Assembly: GCF_015234275.1 (NCBI RefSeq)
Contig: NZ_JADGII010000007.1
From: Prosthecochloris ethylica
Lineage (GTDB): Bacteria > Bacteroidota > Chlorobiia > Chlorobiales > Chlorobiaceae
Reading direction: 5' to 3' (one strand)
Length of the DNA stretch: 64,000 bases
The position numbers and the translations under genes were made by a program. The notes below the pieces were generated by a model, which did no database searches, was not told the DNA's origin, and worked only from the letters and a program-made list of their open reading frames with translations. Shown piece by piece: positions 6,955-15,356 of the stretch. How positions within the stretch are numbered: the first letter of the stretch is position 1; each line of letters opens with the position of its first letter.

Positions 6955-8265
6955 ATGCTCAACGTCGTTCGTGTCTCCGTGTTGCGGAAGGTGGCCGTGC
7001 TCGCCGCAGGAATGCTGGTGCTGCTCGCTGTTGCTGTCGCTGTGCCTGCCGGTGCCGCTCCTCCGCTCAACGAGGAAATAGAAAAGATTCTCGAAGAGCG
7101 GAAAAAGCTCGAAGAGAATGCCGGCAGCCTGAAAAAGCAGCTGGCGGAATACCAGAAGAAGCTGAAGGATGCGAACCTGAAAGAGAAGCAGTCGCTGGAT
7201 GCAGTGAAGAACTTCACGGCACAGATCACGCTGCTCAACAAGCTGATCGAGAAGAACGATGCGCGCCTGAAGGTGCAGGACCAGCAGATCAGGCTGCTCA
7301 AGCGCCAGCTGGAGGACAACCGGAGCCGTCACGAACGTATTGCCGACGAGTTCAGGGAGGTGGCTGTGAGTGTGTACAAGCATGGTGCCGACCGGGATAT
7401 CGAGCTTCTGTTCGCCTCGACCTCGCTGAACCAGGCGATTGTGCGGTCTCGCTATATCGGTTTCTTCTCGTCCGCGGTGGCGTCCGTGGTGACAGATCTA
7501 GAACAGACGGCCAAGGAGCTGGAGGAGAGCCGCTCACGGCTCCAGAAGAGCTACCGGGAGCGCGAGGGGATGCTCCGGGAGCAGAAAGGCAAGATGCAGT
7601 CGGTTGCCGAGAAGAAAAAGGAGAAGGAGGTGGCGATCGACAAGCTGAAGAAAAACAAGAAGAAGTTCACCGAAGAGATCCAGTCGAACCGCAAGAAGCT
7701 GAAGCAGCTGCAGGCGAAGATCGAGGAGCTGATCAAGGCCGAACAGGTTGCGGTCGAGAAGGAGCGTGAACGGCTGCGGCGCGAAGCCGAGCGGCGCAGG
7801 CTGGCCGGAGAGGCGCCTCTGGTCGATGTGGCTGCCCAGGAGCTGGCGGCGGTATCGGTCGATTTCGACAAGGCGGCCGGCCTCCTGCAATGGCCGGTGA
7901 AGAACGGGACGGTGATCCGGAAGTTCGGCAATAACCGTGATCCGGACCTCAATATCGTGACAACCAACAACGGGATCGATATTTCGGTGCCGGTCGGCAG
8001 TCCGGTGCGTGCGGTGTCGGGCGGGGTGGTGTCGCAGGTGACCTATATGCCGACGTTCGGCAATATCGTGCTGCTCCGGCATGCGAATTCCTACCTGACG
8101 GTTTACGCGAACCTGGCCAAGATTTCCGTGGCGCGAAACGACCTGGTGTTCGGCAACGAGGTGATCGGTTCGACCGGGCCGATGCCCGAGGGCGGGTCGC
8201 TCCTGCATTTCGAACTCTGGAAAGGGCGAGAAAAGCTCAATCCTGAACAATGGCTGAAAAAATAG
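6955..8265 (+). CDS. EnvC-like murein hydrolase activator (degenerate LytM/M23)
   Basis: 436 residues from ATG 6955; an in-frame start 29 codons upstream would give a long extra N-terminus. A signal segment (AVLAAGMLVLLAVAVAVPAG) is followed by a long coiled coil (about 35-300) and a C-terminal LytM/M23 domain. The M23 zinc ligands are degenerate: NNGIDIS replaces HxGIDI, and LLHFEL replaces HLHFE. This is expected of EnvC-type activators, which switch on amidases rather than cut peptidoglycan themselves. In E. coli, EnvC is controlled from the inner membrane by FtsEX; an ftsE lies at 27854 in this window. The Yip1-like gene follows after 1 base. Confidence 0.85.
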   Translation: MLNVVRVSVLRKVAVLAAGMLVLLAVAVAVPAGAAPPLNEEIEKILEERKKLEENAGSLKKQLAEYQKKLKDANLKEKQSLDAVKNFTAQITLLNKLIEKNDARLKVQDQQIRLLKRQLEDNRSRHERIADEFREVAVSVYKHGADRDIELLFASTSLNQAIVRSRYIGFFSSAVASVVTDLEQTAKELEESRSRLQKSYREREGMLREQKGKMQSVAEKKKEKEVAIDKLKKNKKKFTEEIQSNRKKLKQLQAKIEELIKAEQVAVEKERERLRREAERRRLAGEAPLVDVAAQELAAVSVDFDKAAGLLQWPVKNGTVIRKFGNNRDPDLNIVTTNNGIDISVPVGSPVRAVSGGVVSQVTYMPTFGNIVLLRHANSYLTVYANLAKISVARNDLVFGNEVIGSTGPMPEGGSLLHFELWKGREKLNPEQWLKK

Positions 8266-8266
8266 T

Positions 8267-8830
8267 ATGGGAATACGGCAGATTCTAGCCCTGGTCGCCG
8301 GGGTGCTCCTGCGCCCTGCCCGTTTCTGGCAGGAGGTGATGACGGAAGGGAAGCTGGAGGAGGGCAACCCGATGCGCGAGTATGCGGTTGCCGTGATAGC
8401 GGTGATGCAGCTCTTCAAGTTTCCGGTGATTGCCGAGCCCCGTCCGGCCATGCTGTTCGCGATTTTCAGCTTCGTGCTCGATATCGCGGCCCTCTATCTG
8501 CTCTGCGGCCTGTTCGGCGCGTCATCGTTCGGCCGGAAGCGGAAAAAAGAGCGCAATGAGCTCCGGGCGATGGTTCCGGTGTTTGCCCTGACGCCGTTCT
8601 GGCTGTCGGAACCCCTGTTTTTTGCCGATATCTGGGGGCTTTTTGCGGTTTCTGCCGCTGTTCTGTATGTTCTTCTGCTTTCTGCGCAGGGGCTGATGTC
8701 GGTGCCGCTCGATCCCGTGCAGCCGGGCTCCGCCCGCGGGTTGTGGCTGGTCGGTGTGTCCGGGGTGGTGATGATGCTGGTGTTCATGCTCCAGCGGGCG
8801 GTGATTCATTTTATAATTTTCAGTACGTGA
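8267..8830 (+). CDS. Yip1-family-like integral membrane protein
   Basis: 187 residues with about five hydrophobic segments and the N-terminal motif LLRPARFWQEVMTEGK, which resembles the start of Yip1-domain (PF04893-like) proteins. It starts 1 base after the EnvC-like stop and ends 3 bases before nadE, so the three are one transcription unit. Function is unknown; the family call rests on topology and the PxxFWxE-type start, so it is moderate. Confidence 0.6.
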   Translation: MGIRQILALVAGVLLRPARFWQEVMTEGKLEEGNPMREYAVAVIAVMQLFKFPVIAEPRPAMLFAIFSFVLDIAALYLLCGLFGASSFGRKRKKERNELRAMVPVFALTPFWLSEPLFFADIWGLFAVSAAVLYVLLLSAQGLMSVPLDPVQPGSARGLWLVGVSGVVMMLVFMLQRAVIHFIIFST

Positions 8831-8833
8831 ACC

Positions 8834-9667
8834 ATGAAGCGGAGTGATCTTCATCTGAATTATGCTCTCGTCGAAGAGATCGTTGTAACGTTTTTGAGGA
8901 ATGAAATCAGGAAATTCGGGTTCGACTCCGCCGTCCTGGGACTGTCTGGGGGGATCGATTCGGCCGTGGTGTGCGAGCTGGCTGCACGGGCGCTGGGGCC
9001 GGAGAACGTACACGCTGTGCTGATGCCGTACCGGACGAGCAGCAGCGAAAGCCTTGATCACGCCCGACTCATGGTGGAGAAAACGGGGGTGACGTCGGAG
9101 GTGTGCGATATCAGCGGGGTGGTCGATGCGTTTTTCCGGGGCAGTGAGGATGCTTCACGCCTGCGCCGGGGCAACGTGATGGCCAGGGCCCGCATGCTCT
9201 ACCTGTACGATATTTCGGCCCGCGACGGGCGCCTGGTGATCGGCACCAGTAACAAGACGGAGCTGCTTTTGGGTTACGGGACGCTGTTCGGCGATATGGC
9301 TTCTGCGGTGAACCCCATCGGCGACCTCTACAAGACGCAGCTCTGGGGGCTGGCCGATTTTCTCGGCATTCCTGAAGAGCTGGTGACCAAGGCGCCGTCG
9401 GCGGACCTCTGGGAAGGGCAGAGTGACGAGGAGGATCTCGGGTTTACGTACGCCGGAGTGGACCAGCTGCTCTACATGATGCTCGAGCGGCGCATGGGGC
9501 GCGAGGAGATTGTCGGCGAAGGCATCGACGGCGAGTTCTACGACCGTGTGCGCAGGATGGTGGTCCGCAACCAGTACAAGCGCATGATGCCGGTGATTGC
9601 AAAGCTCTCTTCCCGCACTCCCGGCATCGATTTCCGCTATGCCAGGGACTGGCAGGAGATGGTGTGA
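8834..9667 (+). CDS. nadE: NH3-dependent NAD+ synthetase
   Basis: NadE makes NAD+ from deamido-NAD+, ATP and ammonia, the last step of NAD synthesis. 277 residues show the PP-loop LSGGIDSAVVCELAAR, IGTSNKTELLLGYGT, and the substrate loop KAPSADLWEGQSDEEDLG. There is no N-terminal nitrilase (glutaminase) domain, so ammonia is the likely nitrogen donor. It is the third gene of the EnvC-like/Yip1-like/nadE unit and converges on nadB; nadA is at 21577. Confidence 0.93.
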   Translation: MKRSDLHLNYALVEEIVVTFLRNEIRKFGFDSAVLGLSGGIDSAVVCELAARALGPENVHAVLMPYRTSSSESLDHARLMVEKTGVTSEVCDISGVVDAFFRGSEDASRLRRGNVMARARMLYLYDISARDGRLVIGTSNKTELLLGYGTLFGDMASAVNPIGDLYKTQLWGLADFLGIPEELVTKAPSADLWEGQSDEEDLGFTYAGVDQLLYMMLERRMGREEIVGEGIDGEFYDRVRRMVVRNQYKRMMPVIAKLSSRTPGIDFRYARDWQEMV

Positions 9668-9687
9668 GCGCTGTTGCGGGGAGAACC

Positions 9688-9710
9688 GCTGCGCTCAGAA
9701 GGAGCGCAGC
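9688..9710. other. Perfect hairpin between convergent nadE and nadB
   Basis: GCTGCGCTC and GAGCGCAGC form a 9-bp stem around AGAAG, overlapping the last codons of nadB. No U run follows on either strand, so a classic terminator is doubtful. It may slow polymerase or protect the 3' ends of both transcripts. Confidence 0.45.
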
Positions 9711-11290
9711 AGGGTGTCTTTGAGAAAGAACTTGTCGTCTTTCTGCGGGTAGTCGGTGGTGTAGTGCAGGCCGCGTGATTCACGCCTCTGGATGGCGCTG
9801 TCGATGATCAGGCTGGCTACCTTGATGATGTTGCGCAGCTCCAGGATTTGTGAGGTGATTCTGGTTTTCTTGTAGTACGCTTCCGTTTCTTCCTTGAGAA
9901 ATTCAATGCGCCGTTTTGCGCGCTGCAGGCGCAGGTCGCTGCGCACGATTCCTACATAGTCGTTCATGACCTGCTGCGCTTCCTTCTTGTTGTGCGATAC
10001 GAGAATCCACTCTTCGGGGTTGACCGTGCCCGTGTCGTCCCAGTCGGGGAACGGCCGGTTGTTGTGCAGGCCGTGCAGGATCGACTTGATGTCCTGGCTC
10101 GAGCGGTAGGCGAACACCAGGGCTTCGAGCAGGGAGTTGCTGGCGAGACGGTTGGCGCCGTGGACCCCGGTGCAGCTGGTTTCACCGCAGGCATAGAGGC
10201 GGTTGATGCTCGTTCGCCCGTTGTCGTCGGTCTTGATGCCGCCGCAGGAGTAGTGGGCGGCAGGAACGACCGGGATCATCTCCTTCGTGATGTCGATGCC
10301 GAATTCCAGGCAGGTTTCGTAGATGTTCGGGAAGTGCTGGATGGTTTTGTCGGCGTCGAGATGGGTGACGTCGAGAAAGACGCACTCGTCACCGGTTTTC
10401 TTCATTTCCGAGTCGATGGCCCGGGCTACGATATCGCGAGGCGCGAGGTTTTCGCGCTTGTCGTATTTCTGCATGAACGCCTTGCCGTTGCGGAGCTTGA
10501 GTACGCCGCCGAACCCGCGGAGCGCTTCGGAGATCAGGAACGATTTTGCTTTCGGGTGGTAGAGCGACGTCGGGTGGAACTGGATGAACTCCATGTTGGC
10601 GATCATGGCGCCTGCCCGGTACGCCATGGCGACGCCGTCCCCGGTGGCGATGTCGGGGTTGGTGGTGTGGGGGTAGACATGGCCGAGCCCGCCTGAGGCC
10701 AGCATGGTGACTCTGGAGAGGATCTTTTTGAGCTGGCGGTTGCGGGTGTCGAGCGCGTAGGCCCCGTAACAGTTGATATCGTTGGTTTTGATGTGCAGGT
10801 GGTGCTCGGTCAAGAGCTCGATGGCAAAATGGTGCTCGAGCAGCTCGATATTCGGGTGGCTGTTGATTTTCTCCAGCAGCGCGTGCTCCACTTCCTGCCC
10901 GGTCAGGTCTTTTGCGTGAACGATGCGCTTGTGCGAGTGCCCGCCTTCACGCCCGAGGTCGAGGTGCTCGTTGTCGGCCATGGTGAAGTGAACCCCGTAA
11001 TCGATCAGCTGCCGGATGTGGCGGGGGCCTTCATTCACCATCAGCTCGACCATGGCCTGGTTGCAGAGTCCGGCTCCGGCGTCGAGCGTGTCCTGCACGT
11101 GGTAGTCCGGGCTGTCGTTTTCGTCGATCGTGGCGGCAATGCCTCCCTGGGCCCAGTTGGTGTTGGATGTCGAGCTTTCTTTTTTTGTGATGATCGTGAC
11201 CGTGGCATGGTCTGCCATGTTGAGGGCGAAGTAGAGCCCTCCGATGCCGCTGCCGATCACGAGAATATCCGTTTTTATTTCTTCAGTCAT
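9695..11290 (-). CDS. nadB: L-aspartate oxidase
   Basis: NadB oxidises L-aspartate to iminoaspartate with FAD; NadA then makes quinolinate for NAD. 531 residues from ATG 11290, where MTEEIKTDILVIGSGIGGLY begins the FAD-binding GxGxxG fold. A longer frame to 11359 would run into the DUF368 gene and is rejected. Family motifs include TNWAQGGIAA, EGGHSHKRIVHAKD, MEFIQFHPTSLY and CGETSCTGVHGANRLASNSL. In an anaerobe, fumarate may serve as electron acceptor instead of oxygen (known for the family). It is convergent with nadE. Confidence 0.95.
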   Translation of the reverse strand: MTEEIKTDILVIGSGIGGLYFALNMADHATVTIITKKESSTSNTNWAQGGIAATIDENDSPDYHVQDTLDAGAGLCNQAMVELMVNEGPRHIRQLIDYGVHFTMADNEHLDLGREGGHSHKRIVHAKDLTGQEVEHALLEKINSHPNIELLEHHFAIELLTEHHLHIKTNDINCYGAYALDTRNRQLKKILSRVTMLASGGLGHVYPHTTNPDIATGDGVAMAYRAGAMIANMEFIQFHPTSLYHPKAKSFLISEALRGFGGVLKLRNGKAFMQKYDKRENLAPRDIVARAIDSEMKKTGDECVFLDVTHLDADKTIQHFPNIYETCLEFGIDITKEMIPVVPAAHYSCGGIKTDDNGRTSINRLYACGETSCTGVHGANRLASNSLLEALVFAYRSSQDIKSILHGLHNNRPFPDWDDTGTVNPEEWILVSHNKKEAQQVMNDYVGIVRSDLRLQRAKRRIEFLKEETEAYYKKTRITSQILELRNIIKVASLIIDSAIQRRESRGLHYTTDYPQKDDKFFLKDTLLRSF

Positions 11291-11330
11291 TGGTCGGTTG
11301 TTGTTTACAGGGTGGTGTGTCCCGGCCGTG

Positions 11331-12263
11331 TCACGGGGTGGTTTTCCTGCCTGCGGCAAGTTCGATGGCGGTGACCAGGGCGAGGCCGGCGCACATGAGC
11401 AGAATCACGGAGAGGACCTGGGGGTCGCGTGTGGTGACGTCCTGAAAGGTGGCCGGCAGGACATTGGTGGAAAAAAGGACCGCCTTATCGCTTTCCATGC
11501 CGTTCAGCACCGCGGCTTTCCATGGCCAGACCTTGGTGAGAGAACCGAGCATGAAGCCCGCAAGCAGAAGCATGGTCTGGTCGTGATACTGATGGAGCAG
11601 CTTCGACAGGATACGTGAAAAGCCGAGGAGCCCGACGACGCAGCCACTGCCAAACACCGCGATCATGGCGATGTCGAATTCCTTGATGGCCGTCATGATC
11701 GAACTGTATTTGCCAAGCAAGAGCAGGATGAAGCTGCCGGAGATGCCTGGCAGGATCATGGCGGTGATGGCGATCATGCCGGAGAAAAAGATGAACCACC
11801 AGGCATCGGGCGTGCTGACCGGCGAGAGCGAGCTGATGAGAAGCGCGGCCACCAGCCCGGCTCCGCCTGCGAGGTACGCTCCTGGGGAATGGGCATGGAT
11901 GCGGCGGGCTATCAGTACTGCGGAGGCAAGGATCAGGCCGAAAAAAAAGCTGAAGAGCAGCATGGTGTGGTGCTCGAGCAGATAGACGATGGTGTTGGCC
12001 AGAACCAGGACGCTGATGACAACGCCGGCAAGCAGGCTGACGAGAAAATTACCGTTGATCTGCCGCCAGAAATCCCTGAATTCGAAGCGGAGCAGTTTGC
12101 GTATGGCGATCATGTTGATCGAGCGGAGAGCGTCGATGAGCGTTTCGTAAATTCCGGTGATAAAGGCCATGGTGCCGCCCGAGACTCCCGGTACGATATC
12201 TGCTGCTCCCATCAGGATACCTTTAAACGTGACCGGCGCGTAGTTCAGGATGCGGTTGAGCAT
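11331..12263 (-). CDS. DUF368 (PopT-type) polyprenyl-phosphate transporter family protein
   Basis: 310 residues, about nine membrane segments, with the family signature MGAADIVPGVSGGTMAFITG near the N-terminus and its internal repeat IAITAMILPGISGSFILLLL. DUF368 proteins have been shown in other bacteria to return undecaprenyl phosphate to the cytoplasmic face of the membrane for reuse in wall and polysaccharide synthesis. The DedA-family gene directly upstream (start 12895) belongs to an unrelated family with the same assigned activity. It lies 5 bases downstream of that gene, in one operon. Confidence 0.85.
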   Translation of the reverse strand: MLNRILNYAPVTFKGILMGAADIVPGVSGGTMAFITGIYETLIDALRSINMIAIRKLLRFEFRDFWRQINGNFLVSLLAGVVISVLVLANTIVYLLEHHTMLLFSFFFGLILASAVLIARRIHAHSPGAYLAGGAGLVAALLISSLSPVSTPDAWWFIFFSGMIAITAMILPGISGSFILLLLGKYSSIMTAIKEFDIAMIAVFGSGCVVGLLGFSRILSKLLHQYHDQTMLLLAGFMLGSLTKVWPWKAAVLNGMESDKAVLFSTNVLPATFQDVTTRDPQVLSVILLMCAGLALVTAIELAAGRKTTP

Positions 12264-12268
12264 AACGA

Positions 12269-12895
12269 TCAGGGGCTTGTGTTGTCTGGACGTGTGCTGT
12301 TGTTTCGCAGATGCCGGAATGCACTGAACAGAATGATCACGATACCGGCCAGAATAATATAATGAACAAAATCCACGATCTCAGGAAAGAGTGTGGCGAG
12401 GTAGTAGCCCGCCAGGGTGAAAACGAGCACCCATGAGGTCGCTCCGGTGACGCTGTAGAACAGAAAAACCGTGTAGGGCATGCCGGCAACCCCGGCCAGG
12501 GTGGCTGAAAAGCTGCGTACTACCGGAACGTAGCGCGCGAGAAATACCGCTTTCGAGCCGTGGCGGTCATAGAATCGCCTGGTTTTCTCGACGTGTTCAC
12601 GGCGGAAGAACAGGGTTTCGTTCTTGCGGAAAAACGTTTTCTGCAGCTGCGACCCGATAACGTAACCGGTGGAGTCGCCGAGGATGGCTCCGAAGCAGAG
12701 GGTCAGGATCACCAGGGTGAGGTCGAGCTGTCCTGATGCGGCGATCAGGCCGGCCGTGATCAGCAGGGAGTCGCCGGGGAGAAAAAAGCCTGCGAACAGC
12801 CCGGTTTCGGAAAAAATGATCGCAAAGAGCAGGGCGTAGCCGCCCCAGAGGATCAGTTCGTCGAGAGTCTGTATCTGCTGGAGTGATGAAAGCAT
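12269..12895 (-). CDS. DedA-family membrane protein (UptA/DedA type)
   Basis: 208 residues from ATG 12895; a longer frame to 13051 would invade the arginine decarboxylase gene. The DedA signatures are present: ETGLFAGFFLPGDSLLITAG, ILGDSTGYVIG, FYDRHGSKAVFLARYVPVVR with the conserved Arg, and AGVAGMPYTVFL. Several DedA proteins recycle undecaprenyl phosphate across the membrane; others affect pH or drug tolerance. Being paired with DUF368 supports lipid-carrier recycling here. Confidence 0.88.
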   Translation of the reverse strand: MLSSLQQIQTLDELILWGGYALLFAIIFSETGLFAGFFLPGDSLLITAGLIAASGQLDLTLVILTLCFGAILGDSTGYVIGSQLQKTFFRKNETLFFRREHVEKTRRFYDRHGSKAVFLARYVPVVRSFSATLAGVAGMPYTVFLFYSVTGATSWVLVFTLAGYYLATLFPEIVDFVHYIILAGIVIILFSAFRHLRNNSTRPDNTSP

Positions 12896-13011
12896 CTGTT
12901 CTCGGTCAAGGATAGTTGTTGCACAATGACGGCAGTGGAGTGCGTGACGGGGGACGGAGCCCTGCCGACCGGCTGGCGGGGCAGCCGGGTCGGAGCAGGC
13001 AGGAACGGCGG

Positions 13012-13557
13012 TTACGGGAGCAGGACGGCGCAGGCAATAACCGTTGTCCACAGCCCGTTGTCACCCTCGGCGGCCTGGGTGATGTTGAACGAGTTGATGA
13101 TTTTTCCGCTCATTTTGTAGATGCCTTCCCGTTCATCCCAGTCCTTGTTCGGATCGAACTCGATTCCGAGCGTGGTGGCGAGCATGGTCGCTGCCAGGTC
13201 CTCGGCATATTCGCCGGACTGCTCGGATGTCTGCCCGTAGGGGTGGTGTTCGGAAAGGTAGCCGTAGAGCGATTCGTCCGCCGGCAGTGCGACGCCGATG
13301 GATGACGCGATCAGGCGGCCATGCTCGTTTGTCGAGTTTCGCGCCATCACCGCAAACGTGATCTCACCCGGAGAGAGAAGCTTGGTTCCCTCTTCGACGC
13401 TGATGCGTTCGCACTGCGGCGGAAAGATGCTCGATACGGTCACGAGGTTGCATTTTTCGATCTTTGCGTCCCTGAGCGCGAGCTCGAACGACGAAAGATA
13501 CTCTTTGTGTCTTCCCACCCCTTTGGTGAAAAACACTTTTGAAGGGACAAATGACAA
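13012..13557 (-). CDS. pdaD: Pyruvoyl-dependent arginine decarboxylase
   Basis: It decarboxylates arginine to agmatine for polyamine synthesis. The 181-residue proenzyme cleaves itself at a Ser-Ser bond in LVTVSSIFPP (S42|S43); S43 becomes the pyruvoyl group. GYLSEHHPYGQTSE and EFDPNKDWDEREG are family-typical. I start it at TTG 13557 because GGAGG lies about 10 bases upstream and the conserved protein begins with xSFVPSKVFFTKG. The family is typical of archaea and occurs in Chlorobi. It lies between the DedA-family gene and tyrS, all on the minus strand. Confidence 0.92.
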   Translation of the reverse strand: MSFVPSKVFFTKGVGRHKEYLSSFELALRDAKIEKCNLVTVSSIFPPQCERISVEEGTKLLSPGEITFAVMARNSTNEHGRLIASSIGVALPADESLYGYLSEHHPYGQTSEQSGEYAEDLAATMLATTLGIEFDPNKDWDEREGIYKMSGKIINSFNITQAAEGDNGLWTTVIACAVLLP

Positions 13558-13642
13558 CGCTTTGGTCCTCCACGATAAATTGTTAGAGAAGCATACCCTG
13601 AAACTCAGCAATTATAGGAAAAAGCCGCATGATTCGAAATCA

Positions 13643-14851
13643 TTATTTGCGTGTGACTTTGAAAAATTTTCTTTTTCCCGACTTGATGATCCGCGCTTCT
13701 TTTCCGAGGGTGACTTCGTGCTCGATGGAGCCGATTTTCTCGTCATCGATCTGTACGGCATTCTGCTGGATGAGACGGCGCGCCTCGCTTTTTGATTTTA
13801 CGGCGTTGAGCTCGATGAGCAGGTCAACCAGCGGCATCGACGGCGAGTCGAACGAGAATTCGGGGATGTCTTCCGGGGCTTTTTTCTGGACGAAGACCCG
13901 GTCGAAGTGTTCCTCCGCCTTGACCGCTTCGGTCCGGCTGTGGTAGAGGGAGACGATTTCACGGGCAAGCGTGCGCTTGGCTTCCCGCGGGTTCTGGCGG
14001 ATGATTTCCATGAAGAGGTGCGCCGGGGTTTCCGGGTGCGGAACCAGCAGCCTGAAGTAGGTCTCGATCAGGTCGTCGGGGATCGAGAGGGTCCGGCCGT
14101 ACATGTCCTGTGGGGTGTCGGAAAAGCTGATGGCGTTGCCCAGTGATTTGGACATTTTTTCTTCACCGAAGGTGCCGACCAGCAGGGGCATGGTGATGCA
14201 GACCTGGGGGTCGATGTCATATTCCCGCTGCAGGTCGCGACCGACCAGCAGGTTGAATTTCTGGTCCGTTCCGCCGAGCTCGATATCGTTTTTCAGGTGC
14301 ACGGAGTCCATGCCCTGGGCAAGTGGATAGAGGAACTCGTGAAGGGAGATCGGCTCGCGGGCCTGGTAGCGGCGTTCGAAATCGTCGCGTTCCAGCATGC
14401 GGGCGACGGTGTAGTGGCTCGACAGCCGGATGACGTCGGAAAAGTTCATGCTTCCGAGCCATTCGGAGTTGTAGCAGATCGTGGTCCTGGAGGGGTCGAG
14501 GATTTTCGATGCCTGTTCGAAGTAGGTTTCGCCGTTTCGACGGGCTTCTTCTGCAGAAAGCTGGGGACGGGTCTTGCTTTTACCGGACGGGTCGCCGATC
14601 ATGGCGGTGAAATCGCCGATGATCAGGATGGCCTGGTGGCCGAGATCCTGGAAGTCGCGCAGCTTTCTCAATACCACGGAGTGGCCGAGGTGCAGGTCGG
14701 GTCGTGACGGGTCGGCTCCCAGTTTGACTTTGAGCGGCTGACCGGTCAGGCTGCTTTTTTCAAGTTTTTTTTTCAGTTCCTCTTCACTGATGACCTCGAC
14801 GGTGTTCCTGGTTATGAGGTCCAATTGTTCCTGGATCGGTGGAAATGTCAT
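13643..14851 (-). CDS. tyrS: Tyrosyl-tRNA synthetase
   Basis: 402 residues. The class I signatures are clear: LHLGHSVVLRKL (HIGH type) and EEKMSKSLGNAI (KMSKS), with GGTDQKFNLLVGRDLQ in the tyrosine/AMP pocket. The C-terminal 80 residues form an S4 RNA-binding domain (LVDLLIELNAVKSKSEARRL). The arrangement and length fit the TyrZ-like (type 2) subgroup. smpB lies 15 bases upstream in the same direction. Confidence 0.95.
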   Translation of the reverse strand: MTFPPIQEQLDLITRNTVEVISEEELKKKLEKSSLTGQPLKVKLGADPSRPDLHLGHSVVLRKLRDFQDLGHQAILIIGDFTAMIGDPSGKSKTRPQLSAEEARRNGETYFEQASKILDPSRTTICYNSEWLGSMNFSDVIRLSSHYTVARMLERDDFERRYQAREPISLHEFLYPLAQGMDSVHLKNDIELGGTDQKFNLLVGRDLQREYDIDPQVCITMPLLVGTFGEEKMSKSLGNAISFSDTPQDMYGRTLSIPDDLIETYFRLLVPHPETPAHLFMEIIRQNPREAKRTLAREIVSLYHSRTEAVKAEEHFDRVFVQKKAPEDIPEFSFDSPSMPLVDLLIELNAVKSKSEARRLIQQNAVQIDDEKIGSIEHEVTLGKEARIIKSGKRKFFKVTRK

Positions 14852-14866
14852 AAATCCTGAACTGCT

Positions 14867-15337
14867 TTAGTATTGTTGTTTCAGACGCTGAATCTGGCGT
14901 TCGGCGTCGCGATTCTTGATGGTTTCGCGTTTGTCGTAGAGTTTTTTCCCTTTGGCGAGCCCGAGCTCGATCTTCAGGATGCCCCTCTTGTTGAAAAAGG
15001 CTTTGAGCGGGATCAGCGTGAGCCCTTTTTCGTGCAGTTTCGAGTTGAGTTTGAGGATCTCGCTTTTCTGCAGGAGCAGTTTTCTGCTGCGCTTCGGGTC
15101 GAGCTGTTCCAGCGTGTTGTGGAGGTAGGGGGTGATCTGCATGTTTTCGAGCCAGACCTCTCCACGGTGTATGACCGCGTAACTGTCGTTCAGGCTTGCC
15201 TTGCCGAGCCTGACAGATTTCACCTCGCTGCCATGGAGCTCGATGCCGGCGACGATGGTGTCGAGTATCGTGTATTCGTGCCGTGCCTTGCGGTTGAACA
15301 GCGTGGTGACGTATTGCGGTTTCTGTTGTTTTGCCAC
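14867..15337 (-). CDS. smpB: SsrA-binding protein SmpB
   Basis: 156 residues. SmpB binds tmRNA and delivers it to stalled ribosomes for trans-translation. The OB-fold motifs are present: NRKARHEYTILDTIVAGIEL, GSEVKSVRLGKASLNDSYA, and the basic tail GKKLYDKRETIKNRDAERQI that enters the empty A site. No tmRNA gene (ssrA) lies in this window. Confidence 0.95.
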   Translation of the reverse strand: MAKQQKPQYVTTLFNRKARHEYTILDTIVAGIELHGSEVKSVRLGKASLNDSYAVIHRGEVWLENMQITPYLHNTLEQLDPKRSRKLLLQKSEILKLNSKLHEKGLTLIPLKAFFNKRGILKIELGLAKGKKLYDKRETIKNRDAERQIQRLKQQY

Positions 15338-15356
15338 GTGATTCTGCTGTTTGTGA

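Noticed and set aside
11291..11359. Longer N-terminus for NadB
   Set aside because: It would overlap the DUF368 gene by 29 bases, and the FAD-binding fold starts normally at the chosen ATG.
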